From: Eremomyces bilateralis CBS 781.70 | Lineage: Eukaryota; Ascomycota; Dothideomycetes; Eremomycetales; Eremomycetaceae | Length of the DNA: 64,000 nucleotides | Assembly: GCF_010015585.1 (NCBI RefSeq) | Contig: NW_022985088.1 | Coordinates: 188,678 to 252,677, forward strand | Reading direction: 5' to 3' | In this document: piece after piece, positions 25,175 through 37,275 of the stretch | How positions within the stretch are numbered: position 1 is the stretch's first letter | How the letters are laid out: each line of letters opens with the position of its first letter | Position numbers and translations under genes: made by a program | The notes under the pieces: generated by a model | What the model was told of the DNA's origin: nothing | Databases searched by the model: none | Seen by the model: the letters and a program-made list of their open reading frames with translations, nothing else

Positions 25175-27199
25175 TCATCTACCTACCTCTAAGTCCTTTG
25201 CAATGTTCGATGGCCGAGATTCCTCCTTTTCGGAGAGATACACCTCCTTCCCCAACCCCTCGCTCTCTGCTTTCTCTGTAGCTATTTTCCTTTGTTGCCG
25301 CGCTTCTCGTTTTCTCATTCTCGTCTCTAGTCTCTTTCTATCCTCGGTCATCTGTCGAATCAAGGTGCTCTTCATCCGGATCTTGTGCCCGTATCGGTAG
25401 AAGATGAACGGAATCGGTGCCAAAAGCACCTCTAATAAACCCAGAAATGTTCCGGCCCAATTCGGTCCAAGGCGATCATATAATAGAGGCCCAGCTAACG
25501 GCAGCGTGCCGCCAAGGACGGAGCGAAACACAGAGTTTCCAGCAAGTGCGGACGCGGCGTATATGCCATATGAGTGGACGAGGTAGGTCGAGGCGTAGAT
25601 AAAGACGGCCGTGTTACCAGCCCCAAATGGCACGCCAGCGATGATGGGGACAATCCAGTGCACGTTTGGTGTGCACGTCCAGGCGAACATCAGCTCGCCC
25701 ACCGGTATCAAGATGGCTGCGATACAAACCATGCTCACCATCGCTTCCGGAGGCGGCTTTCCTGTCTCCGGGTCTTTCTCGTGGGCATTAATCATGCGAC
25801 GGATCATTGGCTCGAGACCGATGACAAGTAGAGAACCAATGCCTATACCGGAAAAGGCAAGGCCAACAAACCCTGGGGTCCAGTGGCGGAGGTTTGAGAA
25901 AACATAGGGATATGCAACAAAGCAGAGGTAGAGAATCCCATAGATTACAGCAATGTAAATGTCCCAAAATATGCTGCGGATCGTCAGTCATGGATCCTTC
26001 TTCGCGATATAGGCGGTGGGCTCACCAAATGGGTTCCGTCACCGTGATGATGAAAGGCCGGCTCAGATTGAGCCTCAGCAATGGCCAGAACGCTGTTTGG
26101 TCGTCATATCTACTCGCCCACCTTTGATTTCCCGTCTCCTTTCGTTTTTTCGCGGCTCTTGACCGCAAGATTTCCGGGGCATATGTCTCCTTGATCGTGC
26201 ATAGCGATAAGAATGCCACGCCACTACAGATGAGGACGATCCAATTCGTCCATCTCCAGCCCAGGTACTGATACGCGAACCCACCAACCAGAGGGCCAAG
26301 GACTGGCTGAAAGGGAGAAGATGTTAGCACAAGAGTGTATGCCGGAAACTTGCATCTCTGATGATATCCAACCTCGAATCCCGCGGGTAGACATCGGAAG
26401 GAGCACAAAACACATACGAACAATGGGGAAAGGAACTTACACCATTCATAGGACCGATACTCCATATACTGAACGCCATTGCTCGATAGTCTTCTTCCAC
26501 GATGTCATTGACCGTTCCCGGAGCATTACTGATCATCGCACTTCCCGCAATCGCGCCAAAGAATCGCGTCACCAGGATCGCCTCCAAATTCTGGGCCAAT
26601 GAACACGGCAAGACCAAAAGACCAAACAGCAGCATCGCTATCAAATAGATCGGCCTCCGGCCATACATCTCTGACAGCGGCGCTAGTAGAACTGATCCTA
26701 CCGCCAACCCCAGCAAATATGTGGTCACGCCCAAGACCGCCGTTGTCTGGGACTCGACGTGAAACTCGGCCATGATACCTGGAATTGCCGAAGTATATGA
26801 CGTGGAATACAGGACAACAGTCGCTGTGGAATATGAAACCGAGCCAATTATCCATCCCTTATACCAAAATGCCCATGTCATTGGGTTCCCTGGATCGCTG
26901 TCTTCAAAGTCGACTTCGAAGTCAGTCTCGGCCCCTTGGGTGCCCACCGTCGCGCGGGTTCCTGACTTGGCGAGGACACCGCCATCGGTACAGGATGTAA
27001 TGGGCGCAAAGAAGTTGCCGTCCACATGGCTGTCGTGCGTGGTGTGTCTGCGGATGTCGGCAGAGGCGTGCTGGGACGGAGCCTGTAGATGTTCGATCTC
27101 GTCGCCGTAGGCACTTGTTGATGATTCGGACGTGGAGGATGAACGAGAAGGTGGTTCTGCATGAATTGAAGTCTCGACGGACTCTGGGGAGTCCTTCAT
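25175..27199 (-). CDS. Major facilitator superfamily transporter, DHA1 drug:H+ antiporter type
   Basis: Three exons are inferred (27199-26441, 26306-26026, 25973-25175; introns 134 and 52 nt), giving 612 residues. The N-terminal ~105 residues are hydrophilic and end in DPGNPMTW, the usual lead-in to TM1 in fungal DHA1 proteins. Typical signatures follow: the loop 2-3 motif APLSEMYGRRPIYL (about 174-187), LVTRFFGAIAGSAMISNAPGT, the antiporter-type motif C around GPMNG-PVLGPLVGGF across intron 1, WRWTNWI, and TEPIC followed by NIY-like IFWDIYIAVIYGILY across intron 2. The C-terminal half has the expected helices (GFVGLAFSGIGIGSLL, NTAVFIYASTYLVHSYGIYAASALAGNSVFRS), then a charged tail from about residue 560. 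Members export drugs, polyamines or toxins at the plasma membrane, or import small metabolites. The substrate cannot be told from sequence, and no biosynthetic cluster surrounds it. Confidence 0.93.
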
Positions 27200-28216
27200 G
27201 ATAGTGTGAAAAGCAATGGGGAGAGACGAATGGATATCAGTTCATGCTACGGCAACAGATCACTGTCCAAATCAGACTTTTATAGGTCGCCGCCGCCTTC
27301 TGGATATGTATAAATGCTGTAGAGATGTCTTAAACGGGGTGCTACCCTCGGAAATAAACCGCAAAGTCCGAGCAATGAGCATTGATAGGGATGATTCAGT
27401 ATGAACAACGACTGCAAAGATGCTGTGAGAAAAAGAAGGTGCGGAGCAAATAGAGTGGAACCATGCGATTAACAGTTGAAGGAGAAGACATGACTAGACT
27501 AAGGAATCTGTGATGAGTGAGGTCTAGCAGACCTGGTGTGCGTGGATACTTCGGAATTGCGGAATTGCGGGACTTAGCAACTTAGCATCAGTCTGGTGGT
27601 GGTTGGAGAACTGGAGCAGAGATCTGTAGGCGACTCCGACGCTGTGGGGTCTGGGGTCCCCCGTCATCTGTTGCCGACTTATCCATCGACCATGGACTGT
27701 CGAATGGTATCATCGACCATCAGTGATCAGATCGTATTATGCGTGCATCACAGCAATCACTGCATTGAGTGCATTGCGTGCATCCGCCTCGAAGGATAAG
27801 AGACGGACGAGAGACGGGTGGGAGTGTTGGATGTTGGATATTGGATGTGGCACTGCAGAGTAACTGACAGGAAGCACCCTTCCGCCAAGACCGCCTTAGC
27901 AACCGAATTCCGCAGCCTAGGATGAAGGAGTTGGGATAGATTAATTCAGGTAGGAATTCATTCCGCTTCACTGATGGAAGGTTTCATGGCGTAACATCAA
28001 TTTCAGCCATATCAAATATCATTCAGTATGTGCATTGATGTCCAAAATTGCTTCCACTACTATCCCTACAGCGAACCGGTACAAAAGCTAACCTCGCGAT
28101 CCATCTGTCCAAGCTGTCCAACATGCTTTTGAATACACCCAAGAATCCGAATAATTCGATATCGATCCGCATACCAAAAGTCGAACGTTCCCTCAATCCT
28201 CCAACCGGCTCCATCT
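27200..28216. other. Promoter of the MFS gene and 3' flank of acuD
   Basis: No gene is seen. The left side must contain the MFS leader and promoter and the right side the 3' untranslated region of isocitrate lyase, both on the minus strand. The plus strand carries short near-repeats such as CGGAATTGCGGAATTGCGGG at about 27550-27570. Confidence 0.45.
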
Positions 28217-30044
28217 TTAATGGAATTGGTCCTCGGTGACTCCCTTACCCATAGCGCTCGTGCTGCTGACACCGCCAGTCACCATCTTCAACAGGTTATC
28301 GGCATAGTTGGCTCCGCTCCATTTCTGGTGCGTAACGACTTCGACGCCTCGCTCCATCTCAGGCTCCTGAATCAACTCTCCATATGCCCGCATACCATGC
28401 TTGGAGAATGCTTTTGAGAAGGTGTCGGCAATCAGCGCAGTCTGGTGCAGACCGGCAAGAGTGATGAACTGCCAGCAATACCCAAGTTCGCCAAGGCGCT
28501 TGATATAGGTTTCCTGTTGGTCACGCGGCATGGCCGATTTCCAGTTGAAGGAGGGAGAAAGGTTGTATGAAAGTCTGGAAATCCCATTAGTATCAATTGG
28601 GCCATATGGGGAGAAACACTCACTTCTGCTCCGGCCAGACGGCGTGCACGCCATCGGCGAATTCCTTCGCCTGCGCGTAATCGGGCAGCTTGCTCTCCAT
28701 CCAGATCAGGTCGGCATAGGGTGCAAACGCCACTGCGCGATTGATGGCGCATTGGCAACCGCCCTGATAGCGGTAGTACCCTTCACGGGTTCTCGGTGCC
28801 TCCCAGTTGAAGTAAACATCCCGACCCAAGATGCCTCTCGCGATCGCACGGGCATCGGCGTTCGATTTGCCCTTGATCTGCTGTGCGAATTGTTGGATCA
28901 AAGCCTGCTTGTTCGGGATCTGACTGGCGTTGATGGCATCGGCCACAGCTTCACTGAAGAGCTTGATCCCTGCCTTTTGGAGCCAGGTGTCCTCAATGGC
29001 CTGAAGCTGATCGCCGTTCTTGCCAGCCTTCTCTGCGGCGAGCATGAGATCATTCAGGGGCTTGAGGTCAGGGTTGGTGCTGCCCTGGATGAAAGCATGG
29101 TCCCGCGGGTCGATGGTAGTGGTGATGAGAGTTGCGGCTTCGGAATCGGTTCGGGCAATTGCGAGAAGATCAGTGCCTGTAGGAGTTCAGCAATGATGTT
29201 ACCGATGACCCTGGTCTTTCCCAAAGATTCGATGAATCGAGGAAGAGCAGGTATGACTCACCCATGATGTCTGCTTGAGCCCTGATGGCGACAAGACGGT
29301 TGATGTGCTCACTGATGGGCACCAATACCTTTCCTGCCATATGTCCGCACTTCTTCGTGCCCGGAGCCTGGTCCTCGATATGGATTCCTGCAGCGCCCCT
29401 CTCAATAAAAAGCTTAGTCAACTTCATCACTGCTGTCAATCCTCCGTGGCCAGTGTCAGCATCGGCGACGATCGGACGGAGGAAATCGGTATTGGCGAGC
29501 TTCGAGCGCTCTTGGATAGGGGTAGACAGGCGCTCTTCGCGTTGCTTGCGGTCGTGGAAGAGCTGGGCCATGAAAAGGTGATTGACCTTGTCAGGAACAG
29601 TAGTCTAAGAGAACAGCCTGTGAGCCGACAGAATCTCACTGGCTGGGTAGCCATCTCTGGTCATAGCGGCTGAGGACAACTTACCATAGGATAATCGGCC
29701 AGATCAGGGCCTGGCTCGTCTGATGATGAGGCGGTGGAGGAACACTGCCAGCCGGAGACATAAACCGTGTCAAGGTACTTGGCCATCTGGGTGACCATGA
29801 CCGGATCAAGACAGCCATAGGTGAAGCTGGCCTCCTTCGTCTGCCATCTGCTCTCCACGATCTTCCACAGCTTCTTGCTCTGCTCATTTCCGGGATACTG
29901 GATCCTCAAATTGCCTCTCTTGGCAACAATCTGCTCTGCCGTGAAAGGCCGCTTGGTGTGCCTCCATCTTGAATCCGTCCACCATTGCTTGACGGCGGCC
30001 ACTTCGGCCTGATATTGTTGCTCTTCAGCTTGGATAGATGCCAT
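28217..30044 (-). CDS. acuD: Isocitrate lyase, glyoxylate cycle
   Basis: The enzyme cleaves isocitrate to glyoxylate and succinate, allowing growth on acetate and fatty acids; in filamentous fungi it acts in peroxisomes/glyoxysomes. Four exons are inferred: 30044-29685, 29604-29262, 29176-28624 and 28574-28217, with introns of 80, 85 and 49 nt. The product is 537 residues, nearly identical in length to Aspergillus nidulans AcuD. The catalytic signature KKCGH lies at about residues 204-208, preceded by ADADTGHGG and GIHIEDQ. Later blocks include [13 protein letters not shown], the insert typical of eukaryotic ICL (about 250-350), [22 protein letters not shown], and [15 protein letters not shown]. 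The C-terminus is TEDQFH, not a classical SKL. The known family is induced by acetate and fatty acids through FacB, AcuK and AcuM and repressed by glucose; I did not identify those sites with confidence in the promoter. Confidence 0.97.
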
Positions 30045-32169
30045 GATGTGCTTCTGCGACTGAGCGTTGATGTTCTAAGTATGACGACAGGATGACTCGG
30101 ATCAAAAGTGTACAAGGAGTAGCAGGACTGAGGGGACCCAATTGCTCAGAAGACGCAATAAGAATAGTTGACTGAGTGGAGAGCAAGGAATTTAGGAGCC
30201 CACGAGGACAATGGGAGTAAATAAGTACGAAAAATGAAGAAATGTATACAGTGGCCGGATTGTGACTCGCAGCGGGGCCATTCGAGTATATGAAAAACCC
30301 GATTTCGCCTTTCCGAACCCAACGTCACAGATCCCTACGCTGGATCCTTGACGACCCTGGGCCAAGGTGATCAGGACCGATCCATTGGTCCAGAACCGTC
30401 GGGTTATGCCGGAGCAGCTACGGACCACGCTGACGATGCTTGATCTGCACGTGTAGGGATATGCATTTGTCTGGGGAATTGCCGCAGCCAGGACGGGCAG
30501 TGCCTCGGGAGACGCGCATCGGGAGGTGGAATGTAGTCGGAAAGCCGAACTTGGGTGTCGCGTGCGCGAAGACTCAGTCAGTCACTCGGCCATTCTGTCA
30601 CAGCATCAGACCCAAAAGCCAGTTTACCGTAACCAGTTACCAATTAGCCAGCAAGTAGTAGCTAGTGCGTAAGTAGTGCGAACTGCGAAACTCCGTAGTT
30701 ACCGTAATATATTAAACCGCGACGTATCGGACCTTGTCGCATCGGCGCCATCGCGGCATCAATCAGGATCTTCCGCTTGGCCGAGGAGTTTCGGTTTCGT
30801 CCAATCATACACGAGATGAAGTTTCAATCTAACCGGACTAGGAGTAGCACGGCATTGTCGGCCCGTGATCACGTGGCAGCAATATCGCTCTCACTTCTCC
30901 ATCTAGGTCGCTACTCCGCACCTTACCTTATTGTGGATGGCGCACCTGGTTCACATGCAAATGCGTCGTCCTGACAGCTAAAGGGTAAGTGCTGTGGCTG
31001 GGTATAACATTATAACATCATTAAAGTGGTTCGAGCACGACCAGAGTTGACTGATCTCATGTGATGATGCGAAGTTTCACCCTGATGCGGCCAGATCTTT
31101 GTCGACTAAGCAACATCCGTTTACGGAACAACAGCCCTATCGCGATTGGTAGATAAACCAAAAGATCCGCTGGGAAATGACCTCGGCTCGGCCATAAACC
31201 GTTAGCCTGATAATGTGCCGCTCTCCGGATTCTTCCTTCTCCAGAATCCATACTCCACACATACGATACAGTCATCCTGTCCTCAATTGCGGAACACTGT
31301 ACCTACCAGAACTACCTTGAAGCAGCCCGGAGGGTCTGGCAAGGAATCGGTTCTCCGCTGCGCATCAATTAAGAAATATGCTCCAATGGTTCGGAACAAC
31401 AATTCAAGTAGCGGTGAACCTTTTATTCGCGCTTTTACTCTGTGCCACACTGCCACGATCCTGAGTTACGGAGTATAATGGAGGCTCGGAATAGCCAAAA
31501 GACGGAATGTCGGCCCTCAGTCCGTCGACTAAGAGTAAAGTCTCCCGCCTTTCATGGCAGAGGAGAGGCTATCTGTTTTCTAGCTAGGATATCATCAATT
31601 CTCCAATGTCTTGAACGGACTCGAAAAATAACAATAGCTTCATAAACCGGACAGTCTTGCATGGTGCCAGCATGCTGTGACAGTGGAGGATGCCATTGTT
31701 CGTCTGTGAAAGCATGCACAAGAGACCATTAAAACTGCGATGCCTTAATAATGTCCATAGATCCGATGAGGCGCCTCTTCGCAGCACAGGAACAGCATCG
31801 TAATTAAATACGACCATGGGATCAGGATGTCAAGCATCAAAGTCTCTCTGCAGGTCAGTGGTTGAGATTTCTGGCTGGAATGGAATACTTCCGTAGCCAC
31901 TTGAGAGAGGAGACTTGAGAGGCGAGAGTTTGACAGTCAAAGTGTCAAACCTATGCATGACTCGGGATGACTATGAGTAGCATCTGATATGACTCGGAAC
32001 GGTCACGTGTATCGGACGACTTCTGGGACGATCGAAATCTTGGCACCAGCGCTTGGACCTCAACTTTCTCAGTGTAATTTTTTCGACGGCACCACAGCAC
32101 AATCTCACGACGATCGAAAACAGCCATTCTAAAGTTATTTGACGCGGCAACCGTTGAAGATTTGCAAAT
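30045..32169. promoter_or_regulatory. Divergent intergenic region between acuD and has1
   Basis: The two flanking genes are transcribed away from each other, so both promoters lie here. On the acuD side a TATA-like TGTATACAT occurs near 30242-30250 (about 200 bp before the start) and an inverted CCAAT box (ATTGG) near 30384. A copy of the nonamer TACGGAGTA is at 31467-31475, and ACTCCGTA near 30690. No gene is supported in the 2.1 kb. Confidence 0.5.
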
Positions 32170-34160
32170 ATGGCCGACGACGAACTCAAGTCCCGAAAGC
32201 GAAAGCGAAAGCACGGGAAACAGAGCGAATCCGCCATTACGAAGGGTGACCCTGCAACCCAGAAGGGCAAAGATCTGGTGCCAACAGATGATGCTCCAAA
32301 GGCCGACAAGAAGGTTTCAAAGAAACAAAAAGTAAAAGTCAAGGAGGTTGTCGACAAGATTGTTGTGAAGGAGACCGTGCCGGGCCGCGAAGAAGAAGAA
32401 GAAGAAGAAGAAGAAGAGCTTCAAGGCCCGGTAGACGAAGTCGAGAGCCACTTTCGCGACGCTCAAGGCGATACGGAGGTTGACGGTGCAGACGAGGAAG
32501 ATGCCGGCCCCGTCGAGAACAAAGACGGCGAAAGTCCTTCGGAACAACTGGACTTGCCTGGCGTTATGGCGCCGCGACTGCCGACCACCGGCGACGAGCC
32601 GACGAAGTTCTCCGAATTGAACCTGAACCCCAAGACAATGCAAGCGATCGAAGGCATGGGATTCACGGAAATGACGGAGATCCAACAGCGTGGAATACCT
32701 CCCCTGTTGGCAGGAAGGGATGTTCTGGGTGCTGCGAAGACTGGATCCGGGAAGACTCTTGCCTTCTTAATCCCGGCGGTCGAGATGCTCTGCGCATTGC
32801 GGTTTAAACCGCGAAACGGTATGAAATGTGCAATGGGGTTCTGAAGGACAATATTGACTTGTAAATGCAGGAACCGGTGTCATCGTAGTGTCTCCCACGC
32901 GAGAACTGGCACTTCAAATCTTCGGCGTCGCTCGCGAGCTCATGGAGCACCACAGCCAGACCTTTGGCATTGTCATCGGTGGTGCCAACCGTCGCGCCGA
33001 AGCCGAGAAACTCGCCAAAGGGGTCAACCTTCTCATTGCCACCCCAGGACGACTGCTCGACCACTTGCAGAATACTCAAGGCTTTGTGTACAAAAACCTC
33101 AAGGCACTGATCATTGATGAAGCGGATCGGATCCTCGAAGTGGGGTTCGAAGATGAGATGAAGCAGATAGTCAAGATCCTTCCTAATGATGATAGACAGA
33201 CCATGCTGTTCTCCGCCACGCAAACTACTAAGGTTGAAGACCTTGCCCGCATCTCATTACGGCCCGGCCCTCTCTACATCAACGTCGACTTCCACAAAGA
33301 CGTGAGCACTGTTGAAGGCCTTGAACAGGGCTACGTAGTCTGCGATAGCGACCTACGCTTCCGTTTGCTGTTTACGTTCCTTAAAAAGCACCCGAAGAAA
33401 AAGATTATGGTGTTCTGCAGCAGCTGCGCATGCGTCACATACTACGCCGAGCTCCTGAACTACATTGATCTACCGGTCCTCGACCTTCACGGCAAACAGA
33501 AACAGCAGAAGCGAACTAACACCTTCTTCGAATTCTGCAACGCCGACCAAGGAGTCCTCGTTGCTACCGACGTTGCCGCACGAGGGTTGGACATTCCGGC
33601 AGTCGACTGGATCATCCAGTTCGATCCACCGGATGACCCGCGAGACTATATTCACCGCGTCGGACGAACGGCACGGGGATCCAATGCCAAGGGCCGGAGT
33701 CTGATGTTCTTACAGCCCTCCGAATTGGGCTTCTTGAAGCATCTGAAAGAGGCGCGCGTGCCCCTGGTGGAGTTTGAGTTGCCGGAGAAAAAGATCCTGA
33801 ACATCCAGAGCCAGCTGGAGAAGTTGATCTCCAAAAACTATTACCTGAACAAAGTAAGTTCCCGTTCCCCGGATCGCGGTGATGCCATTGCTAACGGTGC
33901 CGTAGTCTGCCAAAGAGGGCTATAAGTCCTACCTCCACGCGTACGCAAGCCACTCGCTGAGATCGGTGTTCGATATCAATAGTCTAGACCTCGTCAAGGT
34001 GGCCAAGAGCTTTGGGTTCAATGCACCGCCACGGGTGGACATCGTCCTCGGTGCCAGCATGAGTCGGGACAAGAAGCCGGACGGTAGAAGAGCATATGGA
34101 AGCCAACCGAGCCAGGCGAAGAAGTTCCGAAAGAAGCGAGCGGACCTGGTGCGAACTTGA
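32170..34160 (+). CDS. has1: ATP-dependent DEAD-box RNA helicase Has1
   Basis: This nucleolar helicase is needed for 60S ribosomal subunit assembly and 18S maturation. Three exons are inferred (32170-32818, 32871-33853, 33906-34160; both introns 52 nt), giving 628 residues. The N-terminus is charged, with basic runs ([11 protein letters not shown]) and a ten-Glu tract encoded by a GAA repeat. The helicase core is complete: Q-motif region [13 protein letters not shown], Walker A AKTGSGKT (189-196), PTREL (225-229), GG and TPGR, DEAD (299-302), SAT (331-333), the C-terminal RecA domain with [24 protein letters not shown], and HRVGRTAR (478-485). After the core comes the Has1-specific [32 protein letters not shown] followed by a basic tail ([13 protein letters not shown]). 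Intron 1 falls between Walker A and PTREL, intron 2 near the end of the core. Confidence 0.97.
32389..32419 (+). repeat. GAA microsatellite in has1
   Basis: A run of about ten GAA/GAG codons encodes an uninterrupted glutamate tract in the N-terminal extension of Has1. Trinucleotide repeats in coding acidic tracts change length without breaking frame, so this site may vary between strains. Confidence 0.8.
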
Positions 34161-34222
34161 GGCGAGGACCCCCAATGTTGCGCTAGAGTATTTCAAGCTT
34201 ATAGATACCATTGAACGTTTTC

Positions 34223-34528
34223 TCACCTGAATTCTCCTGCTGCAACGCAAGTGGGTGGGCTCGCGTAATCTCGACGTGGGATCCTCTTTAAACCGTCTGC
34301 TGTGTCAGGAATGAAGGGCAATGAGGTTATGAGGCGCAATCCTGTTTCGTCTGGTGGCTCGTGTGACTCGGGTTGACCAGCAGGCAGCATCTTCTCATGC
34401 CCAGCCATCCATTCTCGGAATTTCTCCAACCAGAACCCATCGCAAACTCCCACCTCGGGCAATAAACCAAACTGTTGCGTAACGAAGTCGGCAGACAGCC
34501 ACTCTGCGGGTCGAGCGAACACACTCAT
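34223..34528 (-). CDS. Possible small protein convergent with has1, 101 residues
   Basis: A frame from an ATG at 34528 (context CGGCAATGA) encodes 101 residues starting MSVFARPAEWLSADFVTQQF, with a protein-like mix: amphipathic GVCDGFWLEKFREWMAGHEK, then a Pro-rich stretch and LRLITSLPFIPD. It has no known motif. The frame is open further upstream to 34645. It ends 62 bp from the has1 stop in tail-to-tail orientation. The first 75 residues look more like a real protein than the shadows around them, but it could also be chance or the antisense of the has1 3' end. I do not recognise it. Confidence 0.3.
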   Translation of the reverse strand: MSVFARPAEWLSADFVTQQFGLLPEVGVCDGFWLEKFREWMAGHEKMLPAGQPESHEPPDETGLRLITSLPFIPDTADGLKRIPRRDYASPPTCVAAGEFR

Positions 34529-37275
34529 TGCCGTGGAGCTTCTTATTCTTGGACATTCGATTTCATTATTGTTTGTCACCCGTATTAACTGCCATCGTTT
34601 GCTAAAATATCGACTGAGGCTATGTTTCGAATATTGTGGGTGCACTCAATGGTACATTTCTTCAGATTCTGGTACCAACGGTCTATCTTCTATATTAAGG
34701 CGGCTCAGTATCGTCCATCACGGACTTCCACCCCGACAGATGATCAAGCCCCTTCAGACTACTTCCGCTAAACCACGTTTCCTTACCAGCTACTTCATCC
34801 ATGCTCTTTGTATCTTGATCAAGCAATCGATTCCCGGCTGCAAATGTCTTGTCCGCATTGTATTGTGTTTCATGCCGTTTCGTTGGTCTTCAGCGGCGGC
34901 TTGTCACCAATGTGTCGGGCCCGAGGCTCTCCAGATAGAGCTGCGTGCAGTTGTTGGGAGCCTCCTTCAGAGAATTTAAGGTTTTATCAATACTATATAT
35001 CAGTCGCACTGGGACGACACTCCGGGAGACGCTAGGAGGGACCATCGTTTATCATGACATCGACGAAAAGGGTTGAAGAGATATAGACATCGAAGTTGAT
35101 CTTTCGTGGCTCGACTAAACAGTGTGTTCCCAGGTCCTTCAGGTCCATATAGTATATCCCAAGTAGTGGCGAAGGCGACACCCATATTCTAATGAGGTAA
35201 AGTGTCTGGACAGCGCATAGGGCAACTCTACTACTCCGTACAACTACGGAGTAGGTCTGTGAGGAATCTGTCTTAGACGATGGTGCTGTCTAGGCTCCTG
35301 CAGCTTGATTGGAATGGCCGGTACTTTTTAGTTCTGGAGCAATGCACCAGTCAAACGTGATAATAATAGTATACGTACCTTTCAATGCGTTTGGCTCTTA
35401 AAACTGGCTGATAATTCGTCGACAGGACTGTGGGCTTATGCCTGATCCCGTACGGTTACTGGTTCCAAGCGTTGGGGCCTCAACCACGACGAGACTGCTG
35501 AAGCACACCGCTCAACCGACCATCCGTTCGAGCAGTCGTCTGCCTCTGAGTGGTCGATGGGATGCGCACACAAACGTGCCTGGATCGGGTTCACGCATCC
35601 GGGTCGGAGCCTCTGAGGAACGTATCCTCGCATGAAGCGGGCCTAGGCAAAGAGGCTCACTCCGTGGGATAGTGATGCCGACCGATGGTTTGGGCGAGGT
35701 GGGCTCCTCCACCGGAGCCAGGGAGCAGCCGGCGTGGCAAAACGAGGGCTGTGGACTGGTGGTGTATGGAGAAATGGCTGGTGGGAGGGAGATGATTCGT
35801 TAGGATGCTGCGGGAGGAGTTGAAGATGGCAGGGAATGCGCTGTCCAGTGTTTACTCGAAGTCGGACAAAGTACTACTTGACCGGAACTTTTTGTGGGAA
35901 GTAATATTAATCCTCCATAGAATAGAATATATTTCGTTTAAGTATTCCGTGCAGAAGGTAATTGGGGGATCGGGGGATCCGTTGGGATTCGGGGTAATCA
36001 TCGCAGAAATCCATGAAGCCGATAGTGAATTCAGCTAATACCAGGCACCGTATTCTGTACTTGGCTGTCAATATGCGTACGTACGCTTTCCTTGCTTCAT
36101 AGTTGATAGCCATAACTTTAATCACAACAAGTAAAGGAATATTAGAATATCCAGAGCGTGGAAGAGTGGAGGCGGGCAGACTGGGAGGCTGACGGAGAGT
36201 GGGAGGCTAATCAATAGGTTTCCCCAGGACCGAGTCAATGGACAACAACCCTCCAACAATAATAGTATCATCACTGGATGAAAACTGAACAGCTTTGCAA
36301 AGAAAAGAGTAGCATCGATACCAATTATCAATGGTAAATCATTAATATTGGGGCATCCTGGACGGAGCACGGAGTCACTCCACTCAGCACTGGCGTTTGT
36401 CTGGATCAGTTGCTGTGGGCGACGAGGCCCATCCGCCACCCGACAATTGGAGAGCTTTGAGGTTCCCTGCACAGTGAGAGAGTGCACAGTGATCCCCTCC
36501 AGCCACCAAAGTTGTATGACAGTTGTACAGCCCTCACTTGTGAGACCATTATCCCTCCACCATTTTCCTTTCCTCCCCCTTCATTATTCCTGTCGCTGGA
36601 ATTATTATCGTTAGCTTCACTTAGCTGAATTAATTCCTGATTCTGATTCCTGCCTGTGTGAGTGGGACCGGAAATTTCACTTCCACTTCCCTCCCATCAC
36701 TCTGGTCCTTCACACATCTCATCTACCATGCTCCGTTGACAACGCATCGCTCAATATCACGCCTATCGCTTCCCCTTCGATCTCCTTACCTACTCCTGAG
36801 CATCCTTCTTTGCTCGCTTTTATTTCAATCACTTCGGAATCTGTTGCCATTTCTCCGGGTTACTGAATTCGATCCCTTCAAATGTTCCGCTGATCTTGCT
36901 GCAAATCGGGGATTGCTGAGGTGCTGTGCCGTCCTGCAGCAACCGAATCTAGCAGCTGACGAATATCAATTGCAGTCGCAGAAAGTTCGACACAAGAGAC
37001 ACACAGTTACGAATCCTTTGCCCTGCTTCGCCCTTTGAGCGTTCTGCGTTTTTTCCTGCCTCATCCCCCCAAGGCCCCTACACTACTCGACTATCAACCC
37101 TTTATAAGGAAAACTCCCCTTCACCGGTCCTTGTGGTCGCGGCACAGCTCTTGTGCTTCCGAAGAAAAAAATATCTTGCAGAAGTCGTTATTTGTATTGT
37201 TCCAAATATCGATTTGCCCTAGCTATTACATTTACTATGCATCCAGCCGCCTGATCAGGCTACTGTACGTTCAAG
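34529..37275. other. Intergenic, with leader of the 1830-residue gene at its right end
   Basis: No gene is supported. A perfect hairpin built from the intergenic nonamer lies at 35231-35254. From about 36500 to 37275 the plus strand becomes pyrimidine-rich with many CTCC and TTCC runs, and this probably contains the promoter and a long leader of the gene starting at 37276. Frames within that leader lack an ATG that would make a convincing upstream ORF overlapping the start. Confidence 0.45.
35231..35254. repeat. Perfect 10-bp inverted repeat, 4-nt loop
   Basis: CTACTCCGTA is followed by CAAC and then TACGGAGTAG, the exact inverse complement. Both arms contain the nonamer that recurs in other gaps of this window. 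It could form a stem-loop or be a dyad protein-binding site. Confidence 0.75.

Noticed and set aside
25175-30044. Metabolic gene cluster made of the MFS transporter and isocitrate lyase
   Set aside because: Only two genes, no other enzyme or regulator nearby, and isocitrate lyase is a primary-metabolism gene; adjacency alone is not evidence.
37035-37275. Possible upstream ORF overlapping the start of the 1830-residue gene
   Set aside because: It begins at a non-ATG codon and has no ATG in that frame before the gene start, so no uORF claim is made.
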